This document shows positions 55,324 to 63,997 of a DNA stretch of 64,000 nucleotides, one piece after another. Origin of the DNA: Streptomyces cellulosae (GTDB taxonomy: Bacteria > Actinomycetota > Actinomycetes > Streptomycetales > Streptomycetaceae). The position numbers and the translations under genes were made by a program. The notes below the pieces were generated by a model. That model saw only the letters and a list, made by a program, of their open reading frames with translations, was not told the origin of the DNA and made no database searches. The stretch lies in assembly GCF_000721105.1 (NCBI RefSeq), contig NZ_JOEV01000050.1, positions 1 through 64,000 of the forward strand, in the 5' to 3' direction. Position 1 is the first letter of the stretch, and each line of letters opens with the position of its first letter.

Positions 55324-55560
55324 TCAGGGCTTCTTCTGGGGTTGATTCGTGTCGGCGTCGGCTTCGGCACCGGCGTCTGCGTTGGCGCGGGAGTGGGCGC
55401 GGGTGCGCTTCGCCCCCTCCTCGGCGTACGCCGAGCACTCGCGGTTGCGGCACGGGCCGGCCACCCACACCGGGACCCACGCGCCGAGCGTCTTGTGACG
55501 CCTCACGACCGTGTCGACGGGCTGTCCACAGACGGGACAGGCATGCGCATCGCTGTCCAT
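55324..55560 (-). CDS. small zinc-ribbon-like protein
   Basis: 78 aa. CPVCGQPVDT and CRNRECSAY give two C-x2-4-C pairs for one zinc. The C terminus is A/E/K-rich. ATG 55560 was chosen because MDSDAHACPVCG begins the conserved part. Function unknown; possibly nucleic-acid or protein binding. The gene lies between the VOC gene and the RibD-like gene. Confidence 0.75.
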   Translation of the reverse strand: MDSDAHACPVCGQPVDTVVRRHKTLGAWVPVWVAGPCRNRECSAYAEEGAKRTRAHSRANADAGAEADADTNQPQKKP

Positions 55561-55586
55561 ACCTTCAGAGTAGGACTCCCGGGACC

Positions 55587-56171
55587 TCAGCGCTTCCTGC
55601 TGTACGTGCGCACCAGCACGCCGTTCTTGAAGGCGCGTACCTCGTCGAGCTCGAACTCGCTGATCGCGAACGCGGCCCCGAACATCGGCATGCCCGAGCC
55701 CTGGACGACCGGATACGTCTTGATGACCAGTTCGTCGATCTCGTCGACCAGCTCGCCCGCGACCTTGGATCCACCGCACAGGTAGATGCCGAACTCGCCC
55801 TCCTCCGCCTTGAGTTCACGGACCCTGCTGACGAGGTCGTCCGCGATGATCTCGACGTGCGGGTCGGGCGACTCCTTCAGGGTGCGGGAGGCGACGTACT
55901 CGCGCAGATGGGCGTACGGGCTGGTGACGCCCTCCTTCAGCGCCACGTCGTAGCTGGCCCGGCCCTGGATGACCGTGTCGAACTTCCTGTTCGGCAGGTC
56001 GTCGAGGCCGAGGGCCCGGCGGCCGTGGGTCGGCAGGGTCTCGGGATACTCGGTCCTGAGGAACTCGAAGAACTCCTCATCGACGAAAGGGATCATGTAC
56101 GAGGCGTCACCGGCCTCGTCCCCGATGAACCCGTCGATCGAGCAGGCGATGAAGTACGTGAGCTTTCGCAA
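55587..56171 (-). CDS. dihydrofolate reductase/RibD C-terminal-like family protein
   Basis: 194 aa from TTG 56171. LTYFIACSIDGFIGDEAGD is the family entry, then IQGRASYDVAL, the conserved LCGGSKVAGELVDEIDELVIKTYPVVQGSG, and FELDEVRAFKNG. NADPH-dependent reductase fold; the substrate of these stand-alone forms is unknown. It is divergent from the TetR regulator at 56303, which is a natural controller. Confidence 0.9.
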   Translation of the reverse strand: MRKLTYFIACSIDGFIGDEAGDASYMIPFVDEEFFEFLRTEYPETLPTHGRRALGLDDLPNRKFDTVIQGRASYDVALKEGVTSPYAHLREYVASRTLKESPDPHVEIIADDLVSRVRELKAEEGEFGIYLCGGSKVAGELVDEIDELVIKTYPVVQGSGMPMFGAAFAISEFELDEVRAFKNGVLVRTYSRKR

Positions 56172-56217
56172 GCCGGTCTCTTTCGTAGGCTGCGGTCCGA
56201 CGATGAACCACTTCGGA

Positions 56218-56257
56218 TGTAGTGCTTCATGTGTAGTGCTTCACTTGTAGTGGTTGC
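56218..56257. promoter_or_regulatory. three 14-bp-spaced direct repeats between the RibD-like and tetR genes
   Basis: TGTAGTGCTTCA (56218-56229), TGTAGTGCTTCA (56232-56243) and TGTAGTGGTTGC (56246-56257) recur every 14 bp. A related inverted copy, GAACCACTTC (56205-56214), lies just before them. The spacer is the divergent promoter region, so this array is the likely binding site for the TetR regulator. Confidence 0.75.
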
Positions 56258-56302
56258 AAGGGGATTTCCCGCACCGACAGCAACTGGGAGAAGGGATTCC
56301 GG

Positions 56303-56893
56303 ATGGCCGGCAACCCGGAGCGCCGCGCCGCGCTCGTCGAGGCGGGGATCGAGGTGCTCGCGCGCGAGGGGGCGCGCGGGCTGACGTTCCGCGCGGTGGA
56401 CGCGGAGGCCGGGGTGCCGGTGGGCACGGCCTCGAACTACTTCACCGGCCGAGACGATCTGCTGCGGCAGATCGACACCAGGCTGCACGAACGGCTCGCG
56501 CCCGACCCCGAGGTGATGAACGCCCTGCTGGCGCGGCCGAGGGACCGCTCGCTCATCACCGCTTTCATGGACGACCTCATGGCCCGCGCCACCCGCGACC
56601 GCACCGGCTATCTCGCGCTGCTGGAGATGCGCCTGGAGGCCACCCGCCGTCCCGAACTGCGCGCCTCCTTCACCGCGTCGGTGCGCGGCGACCTGGAGTT
56701 CGGCATGCGGTTCCACCGCGAGGCGGGGCTGCCCGGCGGGGACGAGACCGTCACCGTTCTCTATCTCGCGATGCTCGGGCTGCTCCTGGAACACCTGACC
56801 CTGCCGGGCGTTCTGGACGGCGTGGTGCCCGGGGTGAGCGTCCCGGACGGGCTGGTGGAACGGATCGTCGCGACGGTCGTGCCGGAGAGCTAG
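56303..56893 (+). CDS. TetR family transcriptional regulator
   Basis: 196 aa. N-terminal HTH: RRAALVEAGIEVLAREGARGLTFRAVDAEAGVPVGTASNYFTGRDDLL, of the type seen with hydrolase/reductase genes. AAGGG lies seven bases before ATG 56303. Its stop overlaps the convergent GNAT stop by 4 nt. It probably represses the divergent RibD-like gene. Confidence 0.93.
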   Translation: MAGNPERRAALVEAGIEVLAREGARGLTFRAVDAEAGVPVGTASNYFTGRDDLLRQIDTRLHERLAPDPEVMNALLARPRDRSLITAFMDDLMARATRDRTGYLALLEMRLEATRRPELRASFTASVRGDLEFGMRFHREAGLPGGDETVTVLYLAMLGLLLEHLTLPGVLDGVVPGVSVPDGLVERIVATVVPES

Positions 56894-57549
56894 AACCGCT
56901 GCCCTGGCCTCAGTTCAGGCGGTTCAGGCAGCTCAGGCCGGTTCAGGCTTGGGGGCTCGCGCCACATCGGCCACATCCGCGGGCCGTTGTCCGGCAGGTC
57001 GAGGGGTCTGCCGGTGAATTCGAAGCCGAGGCGCTCGTACAGCGTGCGACTGCGGGCGCTGCTCGCCTCCAGGTAGGCGGGCAGCCCCTCGCGGTCGCAG
57101 CGGTCGAGGACCGAGGTGATGAGGGCGGTGCCGAGACCCTCGCCCTGGTGCCCGGGGGCCACGCCGATCATCCACAGATAGGCGTGAGCCCGCCCCGCGG
57201 GATGGATCTCCGCCGTGAGCCGGCCGATCAGCTCGACGCGCTCGTTGTCCGGGTCGACCGCCGCGCGCACGTGGGCGGGACCGTCGTCCTCGGCCGGATC
57301 GTCTCCGTGGTCGTCTGCGGGCACGGACAACCACAGCGCACACGCCGTACCGTCCTCGGTGACATCGATGCGGCCCTCGGTGAGCACGATGTCGGTGAAC
57401 GCGGCCATCAGCTTGTGGTGCGTCGTACGGCGGTACTCCTCGCCGGGGAAGACCCAGCCGCTGACCGGATCGTCCTGGAAGGCCGCGTCCAGCAGCCGGA
57501 CCACCAGCTCCCGGTCGCCCTCGTCCGCCGTCCGGATCGCCACGCCCAT
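56890..57549 (-). CDS. GNAT family N-acetyltransferase
   Basis: 219 aa. GVAIRTADEGDRELVVRLL entry and the acetyl-CoA motif WMIGVAPGHQGEGLGTALI, then YLEASSARSRTLYERLGFEFTG, all typical GNAT. ATG 57549 has AAGGGG upstream; the much longer frame beyond it lacks motif support. Small-molecule acceptor unknown. Confidence 0.9.
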   Translation of the reverse strand: MGVAIRTADEGDRELVVRLLDAAFQDDPVSGWVFPGEEYRRTTHHKLMAAFTDIVLTEGRIDVTEDGTACALWLSVPADDHGDDPAEDDGPAHVRAAVDPDNERVELIGRLTAEIHPAGRAHAYLWMIGVAPGHQGEGLGTALITSVLDRCDREGLPAYLEASSARSRTLYERLGFEFTGRPLDLPDNGPRMWPMWREPPSLNRPELPEPPELRPGQRF

Positions 57550-57646
57550 GCCCCGCCCCTTCACCTCAACCGACCGTGCTGGTCCGGATGTTGAGCCTAT
57601 ACGGGACTGTCCGCGACCGACCCGCAAACGGAAGGCAGCGGAAGTC

Positions 57647-57685
57647 GGCGGGTCCCGCACGCCGTGGGGATGTGCGGGACCCGCC
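57647..57685. terminator. large hairpin upstream of the GNAT gene
   Basis: GGCGGGTCCCGCAC (57647-57660) and GTGCGGGACCCGCC (57672-57685) form a perfect 14-bp stem with an 11-nt loop. It lies between the GNAT start (57549) and the polyprenyl synthase stop (57870), both on the minus strand, so it is the likely terminator of the encapsulin operon. Confidence 0.8.
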
Positions 57686-57805
57686 GGGACCGGAGCCCCG
57701 CCGCAGTGCGAGGTCAGGAGCCGCACGGCTGCGGGGACTCCGGTGTCCTGGGCGCCCTCCCCCCCTCGTGGACGCCCGTCTGAGACGGTCATGGGTGACC
57801 CTTGC

Positions 57806-57857
57806 CGGTGAGGTTTGTCGGTGACGTTTGCCGGTGACGTTCGGCGGTGACGTTCGG
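57806..57857. repeat. four tandem 13-bp repeats CGGTGACGTT(T/C)G(C/G)
   Basis: Units start at 57806, 57819, 57832 and 57845 (the first one CGGTGAGGTTTGT). They sit directly after the polyprenyl synthase stop (57870-57872 on the minus strand). The remainder of 57550-57869 holds the hairpin at 57647 and no gene. Confidence 0.88.
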
Positions 57858-57869
57858 CGACGGCTTCCG

Positions 57870-59066
57870 TCAGCTGCTGCGTCGGGTCACGAATTCGGCC
57901 AGCGAGAGCAGGCCGCCCGCCGCTTCCGGGTCGGGCACCGCGCGCGACAGGTCCTGCATCGCGCGGGCCATCCGGTCGGCGGCCTGGACCTGCGCCCAGT
58001 CGCGCCCGCCCGCCCGCTCCACGACCAGCGCGGTCCGCTCCAGGTCCTCCTTGGCGTAAGGGGCTTCGTACAGCGAAGCCAGTTCGACGGCTTCCGGGGT
58101 GCCGGAGGCGAGCGCGGCGACCACCGGCAGCGACTTCTTGCGGGCGGCGAGATCCGCGCCGGCCGGCTTGCCGGTGCTGCGCGGGTCGCCCCATATGCCG
58201 ATCACGTCGTCGATGAGCTGGAAGGCGAGCCCGGCCTCCCGGCCGAACGCGTTCAGCGCCTCGACGTCCTCGTCCTCCGCTCCCGCGTACAGCGCGCCGA
58301 GGGCACAGGCGCACCCGAGCAGCGCACCCGTCTTGGCCTCGGCCATGGCGAGCACCTCGTCGAGGGTGACGTCACGGGGGCCGAGCGCCTCCATGGCGGT
58401 GTCCGCGTGCTGCCCCGCGCACAGTTCGACGACGCAGTTCGCAAGCCGGGCGGCGGCCCGCGCGGAGGCCGGATGCGGATCCTCGGCGAGCAACCTGAGT
58501 GCCAGCGCCTGGAGCGCGTCCCCGGCGAGGATCGCGTCGGGGACGCCGAACACGGTCCAGGCGGTGGGCCGGTGGCGCCGGGTGGTGTCCCGGTCCATCA
58601 CGTCGTCGTGCAGCAAGGTGAAGTTGTGGACCAGTTCCACCGCCGCGGCCGCCCGCACCGCCTCGGCCCGCGCCTCCGGTCCGCCGAGCGCCGCGGCCGC
58701 GGTGAGGACGAGCGCGGGACGGATCGCCTTGCCCGCGTTGTCCGCCGCCGGGGTGCCGTCCGCGTGTTCCCAGCCGAAGTGGTAGAGCGCGATACGGCGC
58801 ATGGAGACGGGCAGCGACTCGATCGCGGAGCGCAGCTGCGGGTCGACCGAGGCCCGGGCCCGCTCCAGGATCACCCCCGCGTCGTGCCCGTCCGCCGGCT
58901 CGGGCGGGTCGGTGGACTCCCGCTTCGTCGCCGCCATGAACCCGGTCATGGGATCCCCCTCGGAGAGTCGGCGGACGCCGCCGCCCGCACTGCGGCCGGG
59001 CGGATACGACCGGGGTGCCTCCGCCCCGCCGGGCGGAGACACGGCCCTCAGGCGCGGAACCGTCAC
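57870..59066 (-). CDS. polyprenyl diphosphate synthase, likely family 2 encapsulin cargo
   Basis: 398 aa from GTG 59066, which overlaps the shell gene stop by 4 nt (GTGA). Trans-prenyltransferase fold: [10 protein letters not shown], first Asp motif [34 protein letters not shown], second motif [18 protein letters not shown]. It condenses IPP with an allylic diphosphate to make a longer prenyl chain. The first ~60 residues are disordered and rich in P, G, R and S; this type of N-terminal extension is the loading region of family 2 encapsulin cargo. ATG 58949 (GAGGGGG upstream) is a competing start with a shorter extension. Confidence 0.9.
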   Translation of the reverse strand: MTVPRLRAVSPPGGAEAPRSYPPGRSAGGGVRRLSEGDPMTGFMAATKRESTDPPEPADGHDAGVILERARASVDPQLRSAIESLPVSMRRIALYHFGWEHADGTPAADNAGKAIRPALVLTAAAALGGPEARAEAVRAAAAVELVHNFTLLHDDVMDRDTTRRHRPTAWTVFGVPDAILAGDALQALALRLLAEDPHPASARAAARLANCVVELCAGQHADTAMEALGPRDVTLDEVLAMAEAKTGALLGCACALGALYAGAEDEDVEALNAFGREAGLAFQLIDDVIGIWGDPRSTGKPAGADLAARKKSLPVVAALASGTPEAVELASLYEAPYAKEDLERTALVVERAGGRDWAQVQAADRMARAMQDLSRAVPDPEAAGGLLSLAEFVTRRSS

Positions 59067-60469
59067 CTCCAGCGGCCGATCTCGACGTTCTCCAGCACAC
59101 CGAGCGCGTCCGGCACGAGCACCGCCGCCGAGTAGTAGGCCGTCACCAGGTACTTGATGATCGCCTGCTCATTGATGCCCATGAAACGCACGGACAGGCT
59201 CGGCTCGATCTCGTCCGGGATCCCGGCCTGCTGAAGGCCGATGACGCCCTGCTCGGCCTCGCCGGTACGCATCGCGATGATCGAGGTCGTGCGTGCCTCG
59301 GTGACCGGGATCTTGTTGCACGGGTAGATCGGCACCCCCCGCCAGGTCGGGATACGGTTGCCGGCCACCTCGATGGTCTCGGGGACGAGTCCGCGTTTGT
59401 TGAGTTCACGGCCGATCGCGGAGATCGCTCGCGGATGGGCGAGCAGCAGCTTGGTGCCGCGCCGCCTGCTGAGCAGCTCGTCCAGGTCGTCGGGGCCGGG
59501 CACGCCGTTGTGCGGGTGGAGCCGCTGGTCGTACTCGCAGTTGTGCAGCAACCCGAACTCGCGGTTGTTGACCAGCTCGTGCTCCTGGCGTTCCTTCAGC
59601 GCCTCGACCGTGAGCCGGAGCTGCTGCTCGGTCTGGTTCATCGGCTGGTTGTAGAGGTCGGCCACGCGGGAGTGGATGCGCAGCACGGTCTGGGCGATGC
59701 TCAGTTCGTACTCGCGGGGCCGGGCCTCGTAGTCGACGAAGGTGTGCGGGATGTCCGGCTCGCCGTCATGACCGGCCGCGAGGTCGATCTCTTTCTCGCC
59801 GTATTTGTTGGTGCGCTGCGCGGGGATCGCGCGACGCTCCTGGAGGTGCGCGCGCAGCGAGTCGGTGCGCTCCGCGACCTGCTCGACCGCGTCGCGGGGC
59901 AGCACCAGCACCGTGCAGGCGGTGACCGCGCGGGCCGTGTACTCCCAGATGGCGTCGGCGTCGAGCAGTGCCTGGTCACCGAAGTAGGCGCCGTCGGCGA
60001 GGACCCCGAGGACAGCGTCGTCGCCGTACGGGCCGGTGCCGACCTTCTCGACCCTGCCGTGCGCCAGCAGGAAGACCTCGCCGGTCGGGCTGCCGAACTC
60101 GGCGATCACGGCTCCCGATTCGAATTCCCTCTGCTCGCAGCGGCGGGCGAGCTCGGTGAGCACCTCCTCGTCCTCGTACGACCGCAGCGCGGGCAGTTCG
60201 CCCAGCTCCGCGGGGATCACCTCCACCTGGTCGCCGGTCTTCACGAACGTCACCCGGCCGTCTCCGACGGAGTAGCTCAGCCGTCGGTTCACCCGGTACG
60301 TGCCGCCCTGCACGTTCACCCAGGGAAGCATGCGCAGCAGCCAGCGGGAGCTGATCTCCTGCATCTGGGGTGCGGACTTGGTGGTGGTGGCCAGGTTCCG
60401 CGCGGCCGCCGTGCCGAGACTCTGCTGCGGCCTGTCCTGCTCGGTGCGGACCTCTTCGCCTACCGACAT
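59063..60469 (-). CDS. family 2B encapsulin shell protein (EshA-like, with cyclic nucleotide-binding domain)
   Basis: 468 aa. [35 protein letters not shown] and the C-terminal [40 protein letters not shown] are those of streptomycete EshA and related family 2 shells (HK97 fold). A cyclic nucleotide-binding domain (about residues 98-210: [51 protein letters not shown]) is inserted into the shell protein, which defines type 2B. It should self-assemble into a protein compartment enclosing the prenyl synthase encoded downstream. GGGAGGG precedes the ATG. Confidence 0.93.
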   Translation of the reverse strand: MSVGEEVRTEQDRPQQSLGTAAARNLATTTKSAPQMQEISSRWLLRMLPWVNVQGGTYRVNRRLSYSVGDGRVTFVKTGDQVEVIPAELGELPALRSYEDEEVLTELARRCEQREFESGAVIAEFGSPTGEVFLLAHGRVEKVGTGPYGDDAVLGVLADGAYFGDQALLDADAIWEYTARAVTACTVLVLPRDAVEQVAERTDSLRAHLQERRAIPAQRTNKYGEKEIDLAAGHDGEPDIPHTFVDYEARPREYELSIAQTVLRIHSRVADLYNQPMNQTEQQLRLTVEALKERQEHELVNNREFGLLHNCEYDQRLHPHNGVPGPDDLDELLSRRRGTKLLLAHPRAISAIGRELNKRGLVPETIEVAGNRIPTWRGVPIYPCNKIPVTEARTTSIIAMRTGEAEQGVIGLQQAGIPDEIEPSLSVRFMGINEQAIIKYLVTAYYSAAVLVPDALGVLENVEIGRWR

Positions 60470-60618
60470 AAGGAATTGCCCTCCCGGTCATGCGCGGCAG
60501 CGTCTGCCCCGCGCATCGATGTGCACGGACCAGCCTTCCATCACGGAGCGTGCCGGTGCTATTACACGAAAGAGCGGGATTGGATCACCAGGGGCTTGGG
60601 CACACAGGGGACTCCCCT

Positions 60619-60668
60619 CCAGTCGGGTCCAGTCGGGTCCAGTCGGGTCCAGTCGGGTCCAGTCGGGT
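60619..60668. repeat. five exact tandem copies of CCAGTCGGGT upstream of the encapsulin gene
   Basis: Decamer units start at 60619, 60629, 60639, 60649 and 60659, followed after CCTGT by a further partial copy (CCAGTCGGGC, 60674-60683). They lie in the 351-bp spacer (60470-60820) between the divergent shell and amidase genes; no gene is visible there. They could be regulator sites or a slippage repeat. Confidence 0.92.
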
Positions 60669-60820
60669 CCTGTCCAGTCGGGCACTGCGAGCCGAGCGAC
60701 ATTGTCCGGATCGACTCGCACTCGGAGCGAAGAAGTAGTCCGGACCGCGGGCTTCCGGTACAAGCAGCGGTACGAGACGGCCGCGCACGGCGGCCGGCGC
60801 GCAGCACTAAGGAGCCGGTC

Positions 60821-61411
60821 ATGGCCTCACCCATGTCCGCGGGCAGTTTTCTGGCAGCTCTCCGGGCCGAGGGCCTCACCGTCGTCGAGGTGGGCGACTG
60901 GAAGCATCACAATCGCAATCACAAGGGCCCCTGGGGGCCGGTCAACGGCGTGATGATCCATCACACGGTGACCAAGGGCAGCGCGCAGACGGTGAAACTG
61001 TGCCGCGACGGCTACGAGGACCTGCCCGGCCCGCTGTGCCACGGTGTGATCACCAAGGACGGCAGGGTCCACCTCGTCGGCTACGGCCGCGCCAACCACG
61101 CGGGGCTCGGCGACGACGACGTCCTGCGCGCGGTGATCGCCGAGAAGGGGCTGCCGCACGACAACGAGGCGAACACGGACGGCAACCGCCACTTCTACGG
61201 CTTCGAGTGCGAGAACCTCGGCGACGGGCAGGATCCCTGGCCGGCGGCCCAGCTGGAGGCGATCGAGAAGGCCGCCGCCGCGATCTGCCGCCACCACGGC
61301 TGGACGGAACGGTCGGTCATCGGACACCTGGAGTGGCAGCCGGGCAAGGTGGACCCGCGGGGCTTCACGATGGCGTCGATGCGGCAGCGGATCAGGGACC
61401 GCCTGAAGTGA
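60821..61411 (+). CDS. N-acetylmuramoyl-L-alanine amidase domain protein (amidase 2/PGRP type)
   Basis: 196 aa. MIHHTVTKGS (metal His), LCHGVITKDGRVHLVG, NHAG, FYGFECENLG and VIGHLEWQPGKVDP (second His) are the zinc-amidase 2 signature. No signal peptide is evident, so it may be cytoplasmic, phage-derived, or exported without a classical signal. GGAGCC upstream of ATG 60821. It cuts the amide between MurNAc and L-Ala. Confidence 0.9.
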   Translation: MASPMSAGSFLAALRAEGLTVVEVGDWKHHNRNHKGPWGPVNGVMIHHTVTKGSAQTVKLCRDGYEDLPGPLCHGVITKDGRVHLVGYGRANHAGLGDDDVLRAVIAEKGLPHDNEANTDGNRHFYGFECENLGDGQDPWPAAQLEAIEKAAAAICRHHGWTERSVIGHLEWQPGKVDPRGFTMASMRQRIRDRLK

Positions 61412-61439
61412 CGGACGCCCCGGCGGTGACAATGGATCC

Positions 61440-62333
61440 GTGACCAGCCTCGCCGCCCTGCGCCCCCGGCTTCCCTCCCCCGTGCAGGAGATCGAGGACG
61501 ACCGCTTCGCCCGCCACGGCGTCCGTCTCCTCCTCAAGCGCGACGACCTGATCCACCCGGAGCTGATCGGCAACAAGTGGCGCAAGCTGGCGCCGAACCT
61601 CACCGCCGCGGCCGGCCGTACCGTCGTCACCTTCGGCGGCGCGTACTCCAATCACCTGCGTGCCACGGCCGCCGCGGGCCGGCTGCTCGGTCTGTCCACC
61701 ATCGGCGTTGTCCGCGGCCAGGAACTGGCCGACCGGCCCCTGAACCCCTCGCTGACCCGGTGCGCGGCCGACGGCATGCGGCTGCACTTCGTCGACAGAT
61801 CGACGTATCGCCGCACGGCCGAACCGGAGACGCTGACGGCGGTGCTGCGCACCGCGGACGCCGAGGGCGCGTACGTCGTCCCGGAGGGCGGCAGCAACGC
61901 CCTCGCCGTCCGCGGTTGCCATGCCCTCGGCGAGGAACTGCACGGGTACGCCGATGTCGTCGCGCTCGCCTGCGGCACCGGCGGCACCCTCGCGGGCCTC
62001 GCCGCCGGGCTGGCCCCGGACCAGTGCGCTCTGGGCATACCCGTCCTCAGGGGCGGCTTCCTCACGGCCGGGATACGGACGCTCCAGGAGCGTGCCTTCG
62101 GCGGCCCGCGTGGCACCTGGCGGCTCGACGAGCGCTTCCACTTCGGCGGTTACGCCCGCACCGCTCCCGAACTCGACGCCTTCGCCGCGGACTTCGAGGA
62201 CCGCCACGGGCTCCCGGTCGAGCGCCTCTATGTCGCCAAATTGCTGTACGGACTTGTCGCCCTGGCGGCAGAAGGCACCTTCGCGCGCGGAACGACGGTC
62301 GCGGCCGTGGTCACCGGGCGGCCGTTCCCGTAG
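61440..62333 (+). CDS. PLP-dependent ACC deaminase/D-cysteine desulfhydrase-like protein
   Basis: 297 aa from GTG 61440. LLLKRDDLIHPELIGNKWRKL (the PLP Lys in NKxRKL), TFGGAYSNHLRATAAAGRLLG and the phosphate loop CGTGGTLAGLAAG put it in the fold-type II tryptophan synthase beta/ACC deaminase-like group. Most such proteins desulfurate D-cysteine or deaminate ACC-like compounds; the choice is not settled. Starts 28 bp after the amidase stop and may be cotranscribed. Confidence 0.9.
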   Translation: MTSLAALRPRLPSPVQEIEDDRFARHGVRLLLKRDDLIHPELIGNKWRKLAPNLTAAAGRTVVTFGGAYSNHLRATAAAGRLLGLSTIGVVRGQELADRPLNPSLTRCAADGMRLHFVDRSTYRRTAEPETLTAVLRTADAEGAYVVPEGGSNALAVRGCHALGEELHGYADVVALACGTGGTLAGLAAGLAPDQCALGIPVLRGGFLTAGIRTLQERAFGGPRGTWRLDERFHFGGYARTAPELDAFAADFEDRHGLPVERLYVAKLLYGLVALAAEGTFARGTTVAAVVTGRPFP

Positions 62334-62407
62334 CGCCTCGCGCCTCTCCGGCAAGGCCGCGCGCCTCTCCCGTGAGCCCTTCCGCCTCGCTCCCCTCCCC
62401 CACTTCG

Positions 62408-63997
62408 CTACACCGCCTCCCGGTAGGCCGCCGCCTCCTCCAGGTCCAGCCGGCGCAGCAGGGTGCGCAGCATCTCGTCGTCGATGTAGCGGCCGTCGCG
62501 GAGCCTGACGAAGATCGCGCGTTCGGCGCTGATCATTTCCCGGGACAGACGCCGGTAGGTGTCGTCGACGCTCTCGCCGGTGAGCGGATTGACTTGGCCG
62601 AGGCGTTCCCAGACGGCGTTGCGGCGGCGTTCCAGGACCGATCGCAGGCGGTCGGCCAGGGGGCCCGGGAGCGCGTTGCGCTCGTCGGAGAGGAGCTCGT
62701 CCAGGCGCTGCTCGGCGACCCGGGAGGCCTGTGCCTGGGCGTTGGCCTCCGCAAGCGTCTCGGCCTGCGCGTCCCGGCCGGGGAGCTTCAGAAGGCGGAT
62801 CAGCGGGGGCAGGGTCAGCCCCTGGAGGACCAGCGTGCCGATGACCGTGGTGAAGGTCAGGAACAGGATGAGGTTGCGCGCCGGGAAGGGTTCGCCGCCG
62901 TGCACGGTCAGCGGGATGGAGAAGGCGATGGCCAGGGAGACCACGCCCCGCATGCCCGCCCAGGCGACCACGAAGGGTCCCTTCCAGGTGGGGTTGTCCT
63001 CGCGTTCCCGGATCCGCGCCGACAGCCGGCGGGGCAGGAAGGTCGCCGGATACACCCAGACGAAGCGGGAGGCGACGACCACCAGGAAGACCGCGACCGC
63101 GTACAGGGCGGCGTGTCCCCCCTCGTACTCCCCGAGGCCCTTGAGGATCACCGGCAGTTGCAGTCCGATCAGGGCGAACACCGCGGACTCCAGGACGAAC
63201 GCGACCATCTTCCAGACGGCCTCCTCCTGGAGACGGGTGGCGAAGTCGACCTCCCACGCGCGGTGACCGAGATAGAGCGCCACGGTCACGACGGCGAGGA
63301 CACCGGAGGCGTGCACCTGCTCGGCGGCCGCGTACGCGACGAACGGGATCAGCAGGGAGAGCGTGTTCTGCAGCAGCGCCTCCTTCAGGTGGGTGCGCAT
63401 CCAGTGGATGGGCACCATGAGCACCAGCCCGAAGCCCACCCCGCCGACCGCCGCGAGCAGGAACTCGCCGATCCCGCCGGCCCAGGTGGCGCCCTCGCCG
63501 ACGGCGGCCGCGAGGGCCACCCGGTAGGCGGTGATCGCGGTGGCGTCGTTCACCAGGGACTCGCCCTGCAGGATCGTGGTGATCTTGGACGGCAGCCCGA
63601 CCCGGCGGGCGACCGCCGTGGCCGCGACCGCGTCCGGCGGCGCCACCACCGCGCCCAGCACGAGGGCCGCGGTCAGCGGCAGCTCCGGCACTATCAGATA
63701 GGCGGCCCAGCCGACGGCGAAGGTGGCGAAGAGGACGTACCCGACGGACAGCAGCGCCACGGGCCTCAGCTGCGCGCGCAGGTCGAGGTAGGAGCTGTCG
63801 GTGGCCGCCGTGTACAGCAGCGGAGGCAGCACGAGCGGCAGGACGATGTGTGGGTCGAGGGTGTATCCGGGGACTCCGGGGACGTAACTGATCAGCAGGC
63901 CGACCGCGACCAGCAGCAGCGGCGCCGGCACCGGGGTCCTCCGGGCGGCCGCCGCGACCATCGCGCTGCCCGCCACCAGCAACAGCAGTGGCATCAC
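62408..63997 (-). CDS. CPA1 family Na+/H+ antiporter (start at the window edge)
   Basis: 529 aa from GTG 63997 (or ATG 63994, or an upstream start beyond 64000). About 12 TM helices, VAPPDAVAATAVARRVGLP (antiporter core Asp), ILQGESLVNDATAITAYRVAL with the ND motif, and WAGMRGVVSLAIAFSIPL, as in NhaP/CPA1. The ~140-residue cytoplasmic C terminus is coiled (ETLAEANAQAQASRVAEQRLDELL). Exchanges sodium or potassium for protons. Convergent with the PLP gene. Confidence 0.92.
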   Translation of the reverse strand: MMPLLLLVAGSAMVAAAARRTPVPAPLLLVAVGLLISYVPGVPGYTLDPHIVLPLVLPPLLYTAATDSSYLDLRAQLRPVALLSVGYVLFATFAVGWAAYLIVPELPLTAALVLGAVVAPPDAVAATAVARRVGLPSKITTILQGESLVNDATAITAYRVALAAAVGEGATWAGGIGEFLLAAVGGVGFGLVLMVPIHWMRTHLKEALLQNTLSLLIPFVAYAAAEQVHASGVLAVVTVALYLGHRAWEVDFATRLQEEAVWKMVAFVLESAVFALIGLQLPVILKGLGEYEGGHAALYAVAVFLVVVASRFVWVYPATFLPRRLSARIREREDNPTWKGPFVVAWAGMRGVVSLAIAFSIPLTVHGGEPFPARNLILFLTFTTVIGTLVLQGLTLPPLIRLLKLPGRDAQAETLAEANAQAQASRVAEQRLDELLSDERNALPGPLADRLRSVLERRRNAVWERLGQVNPLTGESVDDTYRRLSREMISAERAIFVRLRDGRYIDDEMLRTLLRRLDLEEAAAYREAV

